Assembly: GCF_008274215.1 (NCBI RefSeq)
Contig: NZ_VTPS01000008.1
Span: 1 to 64,000, forward strand
From: Calorimonas adulescens
GTDB lineage: Bacteria > Bacillota > Thermoanaerobacteria > Thermoanaerobacterales > UBA4877
Reading direction: 5' to 3'
DNA: 64,000 nt
A program made the position numbers and the translations under genes. This document shows positions 9,069 to 16,936 of the stretch, piece after piece (the first letter of the stretch is position 1; every line of letters begins with the position of its first letter). Below the pieces are notes generated by a model. It was given only the letters and a program-made list of their open reading frames with translations. It searched no databases and was not told the DNA's origin.

Positions 9069-9442
9069 AATGGCTTTCTCTTTTGTGTTTTAAACTCTCC
9101 ATCGTATATTTTCTTTTGGTAAATGAACATCTTTATCATATCCTGTAGTTTCTCAACTTCCTCAATCGTTTTTTCTGAAAAATTTTTCTTCCTGAATAGT
9201 GTAACTAAATCGTCGTTTTCATCCTCTTCAAAAAGAATGTTTATATCTATATTCAGAACTTTGCATATGGCATTTAACTCCACAGCCGATACAGTCCTGT
9301 TGCCGTTTTCTATTTTGCTCAATGTTTCCCTGCTCATGTTAATACCCTTTTCAGCAAGTCTCTCTACTACCTCAATCTGACTTAATCCCCTTGCTTCTCT
9401 AATAGCCTTTATTTTTAATCCAATAGGAATATCCTTTGACAT
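9053..9442 (-). CDS. Xre-family HTH repressor (module 1)
   Basis: A 129-residue regulator with a standard Xre helix-turn-helix at residues 8-65 (LKIKAIREARGLSQIEV, then SRETLSKIENGNRTVS). The C-terminal tail of about 60 charged residues may be the cleavage target of the adjacent ImmA/IrrE peptidase. A sigma-A promoter and two 17-bp palindromes lie immediately upstream, one over the -10 box, so autorepression is likely. Confidence 0.8.
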   Translation of the reverse strand: MSKDIPIGLKIKAIREARGLSQIEVVERLAEKGINMSRETLSKIENGNRTVSAVELNAICKVLNIDINILFEEDENDDLVTLFRKKNFSEKTIEEVEKLQDMIKMFIYQKKIYDGEFKTQKRKPLWEEC

Positions 9443-9459
9443 CCTTAATCCCTCCTTTT

Positions 9460-9529
9460 TGTAATATTATATTACATCAACATTGGTTTTGTGTCAATAT
9501 CTTATGCGTTTATGTAATATTTTATTACT
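9460..9529 (-). promoter_or_regulatory. Promoter with two palindromic operators of module 1
   Basis: On the minus strand, TTGACA (9492-9497) and TAATAT (9469-9474) are separated by 17 bp. The palindrome TGTAATATTATATTACA (9460-9476; 8-bp arms around one base) covers the -10 box. A sibling, TGTAATATTTTATTACT (9513-9529), lies upstream of the -35 box; its arms GTAATA/TATTAC are perfect. The centres are 53 bp apart, about five helical turns, which would suit cooperative binding by the Xre protein encoded just downstream. Confidence 0.65.
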
Positions 9530-9560
9530 TTTGTGCAAAGTTATGCTTAATTCGTTAACT

Positions 9561-9680
9561 CAACGGCCACCCCTTAAAAAGGGTGGGTTGTTCTATTTCG
9601 ACTAAAGTCGGCTGAAAGCGTATTTAGACTGGAAGTCCACGGTTTTTGACCGAATCCGCTTTCAAGCGGACTAAAGCAGG
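9561..9680. ncRNA. Dense series of hairpins, structured RNA candidate
   Basis: Within about 120 bases lie CAAC-gg-CCACCC paired with GGTGG-GTTG (9561-9590), CGACT-aa-AGTCG (9599-9610), GACT-gga-AGTC (9628-9638), CGGT/ACCG (about 9640-9653) and TCCGCTT-tc-AAGCGGA (about 9655-9670). It is more GC-rich than its surroundings and not coding. Such strings of hairpins occur at ends and guide-RNA segments of IS200/IS605-type elements, but no transposase, TnpB or IscB ORF is nearby. It lies between module 1 and the duplicated segment starting at 9687. Confidence 0.4.
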
Positions 9681-9686
9681 AATGGA

Positions 9687-9830
9687 AAATAAAATTTAGC
9701 GCTGATTTTTTGATTTTCTATGCACTCACTTATATAATACCCGAAAATCACTTGCAAGGAGTGGTTGAAATGATAAACTTAGAAGTTTTCAGACTGGAAC
9801 TAAATTACCTCGAACAGGTTGTAAATGGTA
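9687..9830 (+). repeat. Truncated copy of the 1036-1200 segment
   Basis: From AAATAAAATTTAGCGC onward this stretch repeats the promoter region, the ribosome-binding site and about 25 codons of the gene at 1120-1491 (MINLEVFRLELNYLEQVV against MINLEVLRIELNYLKQVV). Similarity stops near 9830, where it runs straight into a copy of the DUF1444-like gene from about 2300. One internal deletion in a duplicated block explains this. The apparent 68-codon ORF across the join is a chimera. Confidence 0.6.
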
Positions 9831-10161
9831 TTAAAGTACATCTAAATTTTCAAAGGCTCTTTTCTTATAAAACCGCATTTTTGTGTTATTACCAAAATCA
9901 GTATGTTTCAATATAGGATACACATTATTATAATCAACTTTGAATTTGTATTCATTTAATATTTCATTAGCAACCTTTATATATAATTTCTTTATACTTT
10001 CATAATCCGTAACTTGGTATTCTTTATACATGCTATTGATTGGCAATTCAACATGGGTTACTTCAGTGCCGAGACGAATAAACTTTTTCTACTCTCACTT
10101 CAGGAAATGCCTTCTTAAAATCCTCTGAAATATTTTGTATGAATTCTTGAACCGTAAGCAT
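9831..10161 (-). pseudogene. Truncated and frameshifted DUF1444-like copy
   Basis: Starting from ATG at 10161 (MLTVQEFIQNISEDF) the reading frame breaks near 10090 in a run of five A; removing one A joins it to a second frame with INSMYKEYQVTDYES and FKVDYNNVYPILK. Both parts align by eye with the DUF1444-like pseudogene at 1881-2619. The 3' half is missing because of the deletion at about 9830. Not expected to be functional. Confidence 0.6.
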
Positions 10162-10186
10162 ACTTTCATTCCCTTAAACCATATTC

Positions 10187-10411
10187 CTATACTCTGCCCT
10201 TAATCCTAACAATATAATAAAGTCCCCACGCTAACATAGCATCGTCTATTAAAATTTCATATCTACCATTTCTGAAAACTCCTGTTTCAAACCTCTTAAT
10301 ATATGTAAATAAATTAATCTCTCTAAAAAAATCACAGTCTTCATCAATGCTACTATTGCTGCAATATTCCACCTCTAACTGCCTGTTAATTATTAGAATC
10401 AAATCTTTCAT
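10187..10411 (-). CDS. Hypothetical protein, 74 residues
   Basis: A small ORF starting MKDLILIINRQLEVEY, ending 25 bases before the DUF1444-like remnant. Only a weak ribosome-binding site (AACAGG next to the ATG) is visible. Sequence character is coding-like, with balanced polar residues and strands, but no family is recognised. It could be a fragment, given the decay on both sides. Confidence 0.35.
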   Translation of the reverse strand: MKDLILIINRQLEVEYCSNSSIDEDCDFFREINLFTYIKRFETGVFRNGRYEILIDDAMLAWGLYYIVRIKGRV

Positions 10412-10469
10412 CCTGTTTATTGGCCAACAACATTACTTTTCCCTCCTCATGCTTATCAATAAATAAAAA

Positions 10470-10525
10470 AGCATATCCCTCCTTACGTTCATTCCAGTTA
10501 AAACTGGCCGTAAAGGAGATATGCT
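10470..10525. repeat. Hairpin, copy 2 of a two-copy element
   Basis: AGCATATCCCTCCTTACG pairs with CGTAAAGGAGATATGCT, with an inner stem CCAGTT-AA-AACTGG. It shares the outer AGCATAT ends, the inner CCAG...CTGG and the trailing CTCCAA with the hairpin at 2656-2709. The two copies flank the two DUF1444-like genes in the same sense, so they belong to the same duplicated block. Confidence 0.45.
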
Positions 10526-10599
10526 CTCCAACCGCGTTTTCACCTTGTATCCTACTAAGAATAATAGCGCAATTAGTTAATATTTGCAATGCTATTTAA

Positions 10600-10890
10600 T
10601 TATTCCTCAAGCCTTAAATATTCATAGTTCTTTAACTTCTTCAGTTCAACAACCATCTCATACCCTAAAGCCTTCAATCCTTTTTTATATACCTCCTGCA
10701 ATTTTCCATAGGCATTTTTTCTATAATTAGTAATAATACGTTTGAAAAATTTTGCAAGATAAATATTTTCACCTTCAACAAGACAGAAAAGTTCATATAA
10801 TACAGCATCTTCTTATTTTCTTCCCCCTTATTTTTCTTATAGTTCTCCCTAATCTCTGTATCTGCTGCTTTTCATACGGCTTACCCTAAA
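10600..10890 (-). pseudogene. C-terminal remnant of an SF2 helicase-like gene
   Basis: Near 10880 the minus strand reads KPYEKQQIQRLGRTIRKI, which resembles helicase motif VI (QRxGRxxR). After one frameshift near 10815 it continues as EDAVLYELFCLVEGENIYLAKF down to a stop at 10600-10602. The helicase core upstream is absent. It may be a relic of another restriction or defence gene. Confidence 0.5.
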
Positions 10891-10899
10891 ATAAAAAAA

Positions 10900-11165
10900 A
10901 TCCGCCTCTGGACTTAGTGAAAATTATGAATATGTTATTGATCTTATTATTGAATTAAATTCTTAAAAGAATAATTATTTGGAACAATTACACGAAAAAA
11001 TAAACCCACTTTCAATCAAATTATACAAATTATACACGCTAAAAAACTAATAGACCTGTACTCATTAGTAAATTGATAGAAAAATGTAATGGCCTTAATG
11101 CAGAATGCTCTTGGGATATGGGCTATAAATATAAGAGGACTCACACTTATTGAGCCCAATAATGA
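10900..11165. other. Decayed intergenic stretch
   Basis: Short forward frames such as GLSENYEYVIDLIIELN and ECSWDMGYKYKRTHTY look like gene debris but are broken by stops every few codons. No promoter, RNA or repeat is recognised. It separates the helicase remnant from the terminator of the restriction operon. Confidence 0.3.
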
Positions 11166-11211
11166 ACAAGTCAGTTCTGTCAACTTTTATGTCTTAGCAG
11201 GACTGACTTGT
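11166..11211. terminator. Hairpin ending the hsd/Xre-ImmA-PIN operon
   Basis: ACAAGTCAGTTCTG (11166-11179) and CAGGACTGACTTGT (11198-11211) pair with one mismatch around an 18-base loop. The hairpin lies 40 bases beyond the stop of the PIN gene at 11252, the last gene of the long minus-strand operon. T-rich sequence follows it on the plus strand, so it may work both ways. Confidence 0.5.
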
Positions 11212-11251
11212 CTCTTTATATAACATATTTTTTCTATCAATATTAACTCGT

Positions 11252-11794
11252 TTATGATATCGCTTTGCCTTCTATAAGAAGTTTAAGTTTTTCTGCGGCA
11301 ACTTCGTTTAGCAAATCCCCTTGTATTTTAAATTTATTCTTATGTAATCTATTCTGATAGGTTAATACTTCACTATCCCCAATATATCCTTTAATATATG
11401 CTTCTTTTATAAGATGAATTATTCCAACAATTTCACCTAACTCTATGTATCCCTTAGCATAATTTATGGCTCTCTTATCATCGCAAAAAGTTTTACATCC
11501 AAAGTTTTTGGCTTTAACAAAGCATGACAACTCTGCATTGCTGATTCTTTTCTTATGCTCTGGAACCCTTGCCATCTCTATTAAATCTTCAATAGATAAT
11601 TTTACATGTTTGATTTTATTTTTAGATTCCAATTGTCTATAAAAATTTTTAGTATCTTCTCTTCCTTTTTCAATTTCCTGTATTACATAAATAGTAGTGC
11701 ATAAATAATATTCTAAGTAATCTATTAAACTGCTACACTTAATATTCTTTAAATTTATCAACGTACTCGTATCAATAACAGCAATACTGCTCAT
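11252..11794 (-). CDS. PIN-domain ribonuclease-like protein (module 2)
   Basis: A 180-residue PIN-like protein: AVIDTSTLINL on the first strand, then IYVIQEIEKG, SNAELSCFVKA and TFCDDKRAINYA supply the four acidic positions expected of a PIN active site. The ATG at 11794 is chosen because GGAGGTG precedes it and it follows the stop of the metallopeptidase gene by two bases, so translation is coupled. It is the last gene of the operon starting with hsdM. PIN proteins are usually ribonuclease toxins; the target here is unknown. Confidence 0.7.
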   Translation of the reverse strand: MSSIAVIDTSTLINLKNIKCSSLIDYLEYYLCTTIYVIQEIEKGREDTKNFYRQLESKNKIKHVKLSIEDLIEMARVPEHKKRISNAELSCFVKAKNFGCKTFCDDKRAINYAKGYIELGEIVGIIHLIKEAYIKGYIGDSEVLTYQNRLHKNKFKIQGDLLNEVAAEKLKLLIEGKAIS

Positions 11795-11796
11795 TA

Positions 11797-12951
11797 TCAC
11801 ACCTCCATGTAAACATCCCATAAATCAATCAACTGTTTTGCATCCTCAATATTCATTTGTAAGCATTCCAGCATTTTGCCATAAGATATTTCATTCTGTT
11901 GATAAGCGTTTCTTACCAACTCTATATATTCTAGTGAAATTCCACTTTCAATAATCTTTTTCAATTTTTCATGAAGGTTTTTTGATGCTCCAGCCAATTC
12001 AGGGTCAATCTTATCAGACTTTGATATAATGAGTCTTTCATCTTTTAACAGTCTTTCTACAAGTTTTTCGCTGATTAATCTTTTTTCTTTTAACCTATAT
12101 ACTACAACTTTACTACTAACATTATAATGATTGCATATGTCTAAAATTATCTTTATTAGTTCTTCGTACGAAGTATCAGTATTAATTGATTCAATTCCCT
12201 TGGCGGGAAGCAGAAAATTACTTGCAAAATTATTTGCACGGATTTCTACATAATTCATTTCTCTGTTAAAATATGTAATTGATTGCTCTTTACCAGAGTC
12301 AAAAAGAACATGACAGTATTCATGTGCCATAGAGAAATTCTGTCTATATATATCATCTGAATAGTTAATGAGTACACAATGCCCTGCAATGGGATGTTTT
12401 ATATAAACGCCAGAAATGTTGCTATCTTCAAGTCTTCTTCTAAAAATATGAATCTTTTGCTTTCTTAGAAGACCATATATGTCATTGATAGAGTCATCAA
12501 TATTAAGACGTTTTCTTTCCCTATACGCAGCAGTTATTCCCTGGTATTTATGATTATTACTTCTAAACCCATATCCACTATAATCATATGGTAAGGGCTT
12601 TTGCCTCGATAACAAACCTTCTAAATTATGTTTTTCTTCACATAGCCTAATAAATTTTCGAATCGCTTTCCTATCATTTTTAGTTATATCTCCATTCTGT
12701 CTAAAAAGTTCCTTAATTTGCGATTCAGCAGATACATAATCACCAGAAACAAAGTATCTAAAATCCATTTCTAATACTTGAGAAATGAGTATAATTGTGT
12801 CTCCATCTACACTACTCGACTCACCATTTTCAATTTTTTCATATTCTTCAATAGAGCATCTTAAATATTTAGCAACCTCCTCTTTTTCAATAAGAAGGCT
12901 TTCTCTTGCTTCTTTTATCTTTCTGCCAAGAAGTTTAAAATCAAAACTCAT
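11797..12951 (-). CDS. Xre HTH-ImmA/IrrE metallopeptidase fusion (module 2)
   Basis: A 384-residue protein fusing what module 1 has as two genes. Residues 5-65 are an Xre-type helix-turn-helix (LGRKIKEARESLLIEKEEV, then YEKIENGESSS). The middle carries the zincin signature SMAHEYCHVLF and a second helix ANNFASNFLLP with candidate third ligand upstream (EIRANN). The C-terminal 90 residues are unassigned. The ATG at 12951 is chosen for its GAGGGGG six bases upstream. It lies 55 bases after hsdR and is coupled to the PIN gene. Such fusions sense a signal and cleave or release a repressor; the sensed signal is unknown. Confidence 0.8.
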   Translation of the reverse strand: MSFDFKLLGRKIKEARESLLIEKEEVAKYLRCSIEEYEKIENGESSSVDGDTIILISQVLEMDFRYFVSGDYVSAESQIKELFRQNGDITKNDRKAIRKFIRLCEEKHNLEGLLSRQKPLPYDYSGYGFRSNNHKYQGITAAYRERKRLNIDDSINDIYGLLRKQKIHIFRRRLEDSNISGVYIKHPIAGHCVLINYSDDIYRQNFSMAHEYCHVLFDSGKEQSITYFNREMNYVEIRANNFASNFLLPAKGIESINTDTSYEELIKIILDICNHYNVSSKVVVYRLKEKRLISEKLVERLLKDERLIISKSDKIDPELAGASKNLHEKLKKIIESGISLEYIELVRNAYQQNEISYGKMLECLQMNIEDAKQLIDLWDVYMEV

Positions 12952-13006
12952 ACTGACCCCCTCATAAATAAAATGCTTTTTTAACACTTTCTATTGGCCA
13001 TCTTTA

Positions 13007-15994
13007 CTAAGCCCTGCTGTTTAACTTCTCATAGGTCTCAAACAGCATATACTCCATAAGTGCATTCTTAAATTGCTCATCGTCTAGAACACGGGTAAAG
13101 AATGCCTGGTTCTGGTCCATCCTGTCAATTACTTTATTAATAAACACTTTCTCAAAAGCGAGTCTAAAGTCGTCAATGGTATTTATCTTAGCCTTTTGAA
13201 CCAAATCCTCATCAGCGGCAAAATCCTCTTTTATCTGTTCAACCGATAACTGGTCGGCTTTTGTAAAGTCAGTTCCAAACCGCTTATTAAGACGTTCAAT
13301 AATGCTGGACAGATATTCTTCCTGTTCTTCCTTTACCCCCGTTCCTGCAAATTTTACAGGTATGACTGGTACATTTTCGTCATCGGGGGTTAATGAGATG
13401 CTTCCTTCAAAGGTCTTTTTGGTAGTATAGTATTCCAAAGCAATTTCATCTGCCAGGTGAACAGTAGAACCTTTTTCCTTTGGAAGTTTTTTAAGCAGAT
13501 ATGTTAAATATACATACAACTTATGGAGTTCAACATCTTCAAAAGGCGTGATCTGAAGGATAAAGGAATAAAGCCTTATATATTTCATTGCCTGGCTGCT
13601 AAAATCCTGTTTCCGCTGTTCATCCAGTTTCTTAAATCTTTCTACGGCTGCATCTATAAAGTGGTTTAGCATTGCCCTGTCTTTAGAAGCCTTTTTATCC
13701 TTGGGCTTAAAATATATATAAGCAAACTTATCCAATTCCTCTTTGAGATATACACCGTAAGCATGTAGTTGAGTTTCAATATCATAGAGCAAGTTAGGTT
13801 CTGTAACTTCTTCCACAATAGTTGCCTGATAATAGGGCTTGAAGGCTTCCTGAATATCCTCTGCCTTATTTACAAAGTCAAGGATAAAGGTATCATCTTT
13901 TCCTGCACAGGTTCTATTGAGTCTTGATAAAGTCTGTACCGCCTTGACTCCTGACAACTTTTTATCGACATACATTGTATGTAAAAGGGGTTGGTCAAAT
14001 CCTGTCTGGTACTTTTCTGCAACTAAAAGCACCTGGTACTCATCGGTAGCAAAACGTTCTGGAAGTTCTGATTCCTTAAATCCGTTCATATCACTTTCTT
14101 TATAATCTACACCACCATCTTTTACCGTTCCCGAAAAGGCTACCAAGGTTTTCATATCCCTATAACCCTTCTTTTTGATATACTCATCGAAGGCATGCTT
14201 ATAGCGTACAGCATGAAGCCTGGAACTGGTTACAACCATTGCCTTAGCCCTTCCTCCTATTTTATGCCTGGTTACGCTCCTGAAGTGTTCCACCATGATT
14301 TCAGTCTTTTGGGCTATATTATGGGGGTGAAGGCTTACATAGCGGGTTAATGCCTTGGTAGCTTTTGCCCTGTCAAAAGTGGGGTCATCTTCAATTTTCT
14401 TTGCCAGTTTAAAGTAGGTTTCATATGTAACATAGTTTTGAAGCACATCCAAAATAAAGCCTTCTTCAATTGCCTGCCTCATAGAGTATAAATGAAATGG
14501 ATGGGGCAGTCCGTCAGATCCTATTGTCCCGAACATTTCAAGGGTCTTTGCTTTAGGTGTAGCCGTAAAAGCAAAGAAACTGATATTAGGTTGTTTTCCC
14601 CTTTTCTTTATTGTCTTTAAAATTTCCTCCTCAGGGTCGTATTCTTTGCCCTCTAACTCTTCATCCAGTTTTGCCGCTTCCTCAAGGCTATTTGCAGAGA
14701 GAACTTCCCTTAAAGAAGCCATGTTTTCTCCTGCACTGCTGGAATGGGCTTCATCTATGATTACGGCATATTTACGCTTTTCTAACTCTCCTATCTTTTC
14801 AATGATAAATGGAAACTTTTGCAAAGTAGAAATAATTATTCTCGTTCCGCTTTTTAAGGCATCCGCCAATTGGTTAGAGTCTTTATCTATTTTTTGAACA
14901 ACTCCATGTTTATGTTCCAACTGGTAAATGCTGTCCTGCAACTGCCTGTCCAAAACCCTCCTGTCGGTAATGACAATAACAGAATCAAATACGGGGTTGT
15001 CGTTATCGTCATGAAGATTGGCAAGCCTGTGGGCAAGCCATGATATCGAGTTGGTTTTTCCTGACCCTGCGCTGTGCTGCACAAGGTAGTTTGTTCCTAC
15101 TCCCTTCTCCCTAGCATCGGCTTCCAGTTTCCTTACTGCATCCAATTGATGATATCTTGGAAATATGACGGTTTCTGAAATATAGGCATTTCCGTCTATA
15201 TCTTTCTTTTCTTCTGTCTGGATAAATACAAATCTTTTTAGTATATCCATCAAACTATCTTTTTGTAGTATTTCTTCCCAAAGGTAAGCGGTTTTAAGCC
15301 CATCAGGATTGTCTGGATTCCCTTTTCCTCCATCACAGCCTTTATTAAATGGAAGAAATGAAGTATTACCTCCAGAAAGCCTTGTAGTCATATAGGCTTC
15401 TTGAGTATCCACTGCAAAAAATACAATGGCTCTTTTCTTAAACTGGAACAATAGTTCATTGGGACTTCTATCTTTTTTGTACTGCATTATTGCATCTTCA
15501 TAGGTTTGACCAGTAAAAGCATTTTTAAGTTCCAGCACCACAACCGGAAGTCCGTTGACACAAATGAGCATGTCAATGCTGTTTTCGTTTTTGGTGCTGT
15601 AGTGCACCTGCCTTGTGACGGATATCCGATTCTTCTCATAGAGTTTTACCATCTCATCATTTAATTTGCTGGCAGGCTGAAAATAGGCAAGGTCCAAGTA
15701 TACGCCATAATCTTTAATCCCATGCCTTAATACATCAATCATACCACGGTTATTTAGTTCCGTATTGAGTCGTTTTAGAATTTTAAACTTATACTGGTCT
15801 TTATGAATTTGCCTTAACTTATCCATCTTTTTCGGCTGGGTATCCTCTAAGAATTCAAATAGGATTTTAGTGTCTATGGCATATTCTTTGTTGTAATCAT
15901 CAGGACTGCCCTTTACATATCCGTTTCTTAAAAGATGCTCCTCAATATACTCTTCAAAACCCTTTTCTGAAAGTTCTCCAGGAGTTTTAGCCAT
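13007..15994 (-). CDS. hsdR: Type I restriction enzyme, R subunit
   Basis: A 995-residue HsdR, the motor and nuclease subunit that translocates and cuts unmodified DNA with HsdM and HsdS. In order: an N-terminal RecB-like nuclease with VVVLELKNAFTG near residue 155; helicase motif I HSAGSGKTNSISWLA near 308; IIDEAHSS (motif II) near 410; FAFTATPKAKT (motif III) near 475; QTLSRLNRTC (motif VI) near 700; and a helical C-terminal region that contacts the methylase. Full length, no frameshift. It follows the nuclease-like gene by 18 bases. Confidence 0.95.
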   Translation of the reverse strand: MAKTPGELSEKGFEEYIEEHLLRNGYVKGSPDDYNKEYAIDTKILFEFLEDTQPKKMDKLRQIHKDQYKFKILKRLNTELNNRGMIDVLRHGIKDYGVYLDLAYFQPASKLNDEMVKLYEKNRISVTRQVHYSTKNENSIDMLICVNGLPVVVLELKNAFTGQTYEDAIMQYKKDRSPNELLFQFKKRAIVFFAVDTQEAYMTTRLSGGNTSFLPFNKGCDGGKGNPDNPDGLKTAYLWEEILQKDSLMDILKRFVFIQTEEKKDIDGNAYISETVIFPRYHQLDAVRKLEADAREKGVGTNYLVQHSAGSGKTNSISWLAHRLANLHDDNDNPVFDSVIVITDRRVLDRQLQDSIYQLEHKHGVVQKIDKDSNQLADALKSGTRIIISTLQKFPFIIEKIGELEKRKYAVIIDEAHSSSAGENMASLREVLSANSLEEAAKLDEELEGKEYDPEEEILKTIKKRGKQPNISFFAFTATPKAKTLEMFGTIGSDGLPHPFHLYSMRQAIEEGFILDVLQNYVTYETYFKLAKKIEDDPTFDRAKATKALTRYVSLHPHNIAQKTEIMVEHFRSVTRHKIGGRAKAMVVTSSRLHAVRYKHAFDEYIKKKGYRDMKTLVAFSGTVKDGGVDYKESDMNGFKESELPERFATDEYQVLLVAEKYQTGFDQPLLHTMYVDKKLSGVKAVQTLSRLNRTCAGKDDTFILDFVNKAEDIQEAFKPYYQATIVEEVTEPNLLYDIETQLHAYGVYLKEELDKFAYIYFKPKDKKASKDRAMLNHFIDAAVERFKKLDEQRKQDFSSQAMKYIRLYSFILQITPFEDVELHKLYVYLTYLLKKLPKEKGSTVHLADEIALEYYTTKKTFEGSISLTPDDENVPVIPVKFAGTGVKEEQEEYLSSIIERLNKRFGTDFTKADQLSVEQIKEDFAADEDLVQKAKINTIDDFRLAFEKVFINKVIDRMDQNQAFFTRVLDDEQFKNALMEYMLFETYEKLNSRA

Positions 15995-16012
15995 TTAAGT
16001 CCCCCCAAAAAC

Positions 16013-16921
16013 TTAATTTTCATCATAACTTTTTGCTATAAGCGCTTTAGCCTTTTCAAAATCATCTTTACTGTTTATCCTAACCTCTAAGTTTCCTGTA
16101 CCGTAATGACCAATATTTCTTACATCCCTGGTAAACCCTTCCTTCAACTCTACCTCGTCAGGATTTATGTTCAAATACATAAGTATTGTTTTGCTTTTGG
16201 GATAAACTTCTATACAGGCAAAATTTCGTATCTTTTTAAAAGCGATGTAGTATTTCAAAACTTTTTCCTGGATGTCATCTCCAAGATTTAATATAAAGTC
16301 TCTTACTGAATAATACATATCCTGTAATTTCTTATCGGCCTGTTGAAGATTCTCTGTTACTGTTTTATATATGTTTGATTTAGTTGTACCATCATCTGAA
16401 ACTATTGCTGTTTGAGATGCTGTAGTGGCATTTACCAGTTCAAACAAAATTAGGTCATCCTCATATTTTTTATATCTAATAAGTTCTATATTCCTATTAA
16501 TCTGTTTTACGGCGTATTCATCAAACTTCGTAAAATCCCCTGCAATACATAAAAGTCTTGGCATAGACCATTCAATCTTATCGGCAATATCCTTTCCCAA
16601 TTTCTCCATTACGAGTAATTTGAACTCTGCTTTATGGTCCATTAGCCAGTCAAGATAAAACAGTCCTTGATTTATTACATTTTCATTTAATGCTCTCTTG
16701 TATTCCAGTATAACTGGGCAGTAATTTTCATCTATGCCCAAAGAATCTATTCGTCCGCCATGATTCTTGCCCGTAGAATACTCAGATGCCAGAAAATTAA
16801 TACCAAAAAATGCTTCCATATTATTTTCAATTAATGTCTGAATAGACTTTTCGATGGCTACCGAAGTACCTATAAGTTCTTTTACTCCATTTTTAATTCT
16901 AAAAAGTTTTAAATCACCCAT
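16013..16921 (-). CDS. PD-(D/E)XK nuclease-like protein inside the hsd operon
   Basis: A 302-residue protein. GGRIDSLGIDENYCPVILEYKR at about 55-76 includes the D...EYK triad of PD-(D/E)XK nucleases and resembles NucS/DUF91-type domains. The C-terminal third (about 200-302) resembles the DUF5655 domain common in such proteins. It sits between hsdS and hsdR with gaps of 15 and 18 bases, so it is made with the restriction enzyme. The ATG at 16921 has GGAG eight bases upstream. It may be an accessory nuclease; whether restriction needs it is unknown. Confidence 0.7.
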   Translation of the reverse strand: MGDLKLFRIKNGVKELIGTSVAIEKSIQTLIENNMEAFFGINFLASEYSTGKNHGGRIDSLGIDENYCPVILEYKRALNENVINQGLFYLDWLMDHKAEFKLLVMEKLGKDIADKIEWSMPRLLCIAGDFTKFDEYAVKQINRNIELIRYKKYEDDLILFELVNATTASQTAIVSDDGTTKSNIYKTVTENLQQADKKLQDMYYSVRDFILNLGDDIQEKVLKYYIAFKKIRNFACIEVYPKSKTILMYLNINPDEVELKEGFTRDVRNIGHYGTGNLEVRINSKDDFEKAKALIAKSYDEN

Positions 16922-16936
16922 ATAACCCACTCCAAT

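Noticed and set aside
9710-9916. A 68-codon plus-strand ORF
   Set aside because: It runs across the junction of the truncated duplication and then antisense through the DUF1444-like remnant, so it is a chimera, not a gene.
10386-10589. A 67-codon minus-strand ORF
   Set aside because: Most of it is simply the hairpin at 10470-10525 translated; no ribosome-binding site or family was seen.
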